Source of the DNA: CAZGWJ01 sp964529445
GTDB lineage: Bacteria; Oederibacteriota; Muellerivitia; Muellerivitales; Muellerivitaceae
Assembly (NCBI GenBank): GCA_964529445.1
Contig: CAZGWJ010000112.1
Coordinates: 1-7,358, forward strand
Reading direction: 5' to 3'
Length of the DNA stretch: 7,358 nt
The notes under the pieces were generated by a model that saw only the letters and a list, made by a program, of their open reading frames with translations, was not told the origin of the DNA and did not search any database. Positions 6,315 through 7,358 of the stretch are shown piece after piece (the stretch's first letter is position 1; every line of letters begins with the position of its first letter). Position numbers and translations under genes: made by a program.

Positions 6315-6962
6315 TCAATCCTTCAGACTCGACAACTGGCTCGTGTCGATGTGGTCGAACTCGCGCTGGATGTGGAACACCATCACGCCCATGACGAACA
6401 CGGCCGCGAACACGTCCAGAAGCATGGCCGTCTCGACGAGGAGCGGCTGTTCCAGGGCCAGGGCCAGCCCCAGAACGAAGATGCCGTTCTCGAGGGTGAG
6501 ATAACCCAGGACCTGGTTCACCGCGATGCTGCGGGTGATGAGGAGCAACAATCCCGAGAGCATGGTGAAGAAACCGGCCGGCACGGCCAGGCCCGGCGCC
6601 CCCGCAGGCAGGGGCAGTCGGGAGGAGAGAAGGATGGAAACGCCCAGGAAAAGAAGACCGACGAGCATCGAGGCCAGGAAACCCAGGGAGGGTTGGACCT
6701 CGCGACGGATATGAGCCTCTCGAATGGCTCGGTTCAGGAGCAGGGGAAAAACCAGGCCCTTGAGCAGAAGGATGCCCAGGGAGAAAAGGACCAGGAAGAG
6801 GGTGCCGCGTTGGGCGCCCATCAGGATCGGCATGAGCCCCACACAAACGCCCTGCCAGGCGCCGAACCGGATGCAGGACTGCAATCGGCTGGAACCGAGC
6901 AGGGCGAAGTTCAGGAGGCTGTGCACCACCAGGACGGCTTCGAGTACGCCTTGCATGTTCAT
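6315..6962 (-). CDS. hyfE: HyfE-like membrane subunit (NuoK/MrpC-like C-terminal region)
   Basis: This 215-residue membrane protein matches E. coli HyfE in length (216) and organisation. It has about six hydrophobic segments. The C-terminal third resembles NuoK: LGYLTLENGIFVLGLALAL carries Glu158, and LLVETAMLLDVFAAVFVMGVMVFHI carries Glu177 and Asp183, in the positions of the paired membrane glutamates used for proton transfer in complex I. An additional membrane lysine is Lys68 in LLLKGLVFP. It ends in a short charged cytoplasmic tail. The ATG at 6962 overlaps the stop of the upstream hyfC-like gene as ATGA, with GAAAGG immediately before it; a second ATG two codons later (6956) is possible. 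There is no hyfD-like gene between the hyfC-like gene and this one, unlike the E. coli hyf order. Confidence 0.93.
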   Translation of the reverse strand: MNMQGVLEAVLVVHSLLNFALLGSSRLQSCIRFGAWQGVCVGLMPILMGAQRGTLFLVLFSLGILLLKGLVFPLLLNRAIREAHIRREVQPSLGFLASMLVGLLFLGVSILLSSRLPLPAGAPGLAVPAGFFTMLSGLLLLITRSIAVNQVLGYLTLENGIFVLGLALALEQPLLVETAMLLDVFAAVFVMGVMVFHIQREFDHIDTSQLSSLKD

Positions 6963-7358
6963 CCTTTCAGCACCAGGACCAGGGCCACGGCGTTCAGGAC
7001 GCCCGCCCCGGCCAGGAATTGGGCCACCCGGTCCATGCGCAAGCGCGCCAGGATGGATTCAGCCACTCCCACCGCCACCGCCACGAGGAGGACGGACCCC
7101 AGGAAGGCCGCCGCCGGAAGCGGCGGCAAAAGGACATGGACGACGAGACCCGAGAAGAGCCACAACTTCAGGGTCGAGGCGTAAAGGATCAGCCCGAGAT
7201 CGGGACCGGAATGGTCCAGCACCATGACCTCATGGATCATGGTGAGCTCGAGGTGCGTGTTGGGATCGTCCACGGGGATGCGACTGTTCTCGGAAAGGAG
7301 AAGGCAGAAGAAGGCCAGTCCCACCAGCACGAGTGGTGCCGCGAAGGCCGCCTCCGAG
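6959..7358 (-). CDS. hyfC: HyfC/HycD-like membrane subunit (NuoH family), 5' end cut by window edge
   Basis: The last 132 codons of a NuoH-family subunit, which anchors the hydrophilic arm of complex I-like and group 4 hydrogenase-like enzymes to the membrane and links redox chemistry to the ion channels. The frame is open to the right edge, so the true start lies outside; GTG at 7330 is internal. The diagnostic stretch follows a membrane helix: ENSRIPVDDPNTHLELTMIHEV continuing to LDHSGPDL (visible residues 23-54). This signature is shared by HyfC and HycD and differs from the ETNRAPFDLPE form of true NuoH. Two or three hydrophobic segments follow up to the C-terminus (LNAVALVLVLKG). Its stop overlaps the start of hyfE by 4 bases. 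About 180 N-terminal residues would be expected to lie beyond the window, with a HyfB/NuoL-like gene likely further upstream. Confidence 0.93.
   Translation of the reverse strand, partial: SEAAFAAPLVLVGLAFFCLLLSENSRIPVDDPNTHLELTMIHEVMVLDHSGPDLGLILYASTLKLWLFSGLVVHVLLPPLPAAAFLGSVLLVAVAVGVAESILARLRMDRVAQFLAGAGVLNAVALVLVLKG

Noticed and set aside
1..7358. CRISPR array, insertion sequence, attachment site or phage gene
   Set aside because: I saw no regularly spaced repeats, transposase or integrase motifs, or long inverted repeats, and the codon use and strand are uniform.

Overview
The window is a GC-rich bacterial segment in which every gene I can support lies on the minus strand, so the biological order runs from the right edge to the left edge. 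It holds seven genes, two of them cut by the window edges. The longest gene-free gaps are about 140 bases. The closing biosynthetic pair, glmU (peptidoglycan and lipopolysaccharide precursor) followed by prs (PRPP synthesis), is a common bacterial gene order and shows this is a bacterium. The complex-I-like operon upstream suggests anaerobic or facultative energy metabolism. I cannot name the phylum; a GC-rich desulfobacterial, acidobacterial or uncultured lineage would fit, but that is inference.

Region 1 (7358 to 2495, minus strand) is an operon of the hyf / group 4 [NiFe]-hydrogenase / complex I superfamily: a 5'-truncated HyfC (NuoH-like) membrane subunit, HyfE (NuoK-like region), HyfF (antiporter-like proton channel), a NuoC-NuoD-type large subunit, and a small subunit in which a two-cluster ferredoxin domain is fused to the NuoB/HyfI domain. 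Two junctions are 4-base ATGA overlaps and one is a 4-base gap, so translational coupling is likely. Only the last junction is loose (94 bases).

The most interesting point is that the large subunit carries none of the cysteine pairs that hold the Ni-Fe centre of a hydrogenase. The first site is replaced by an AGDTSVGHALAYA stretch, the second by a C-terminal motif with two cysteines eight residues apart, and the protein stops there with no cleavable tail. The iron-sulphur relay and the ion-translocating membrane arm look intact. This matches the description of energy-converting hydrogenase-related (Ehr) complexes, whose substrate is unknown, rather than an active hydrogenase.

Region 2 (2494 to 2357) is a 138-base gap with a plausible promoter for glmU. 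Region 3 holds glmU (bifunctional, all main catalytic residues visible), a 141-base gap without a convincing terminator or RNA, and prs, which runs off the left edge about 30 residues short of a usual C-terminus.
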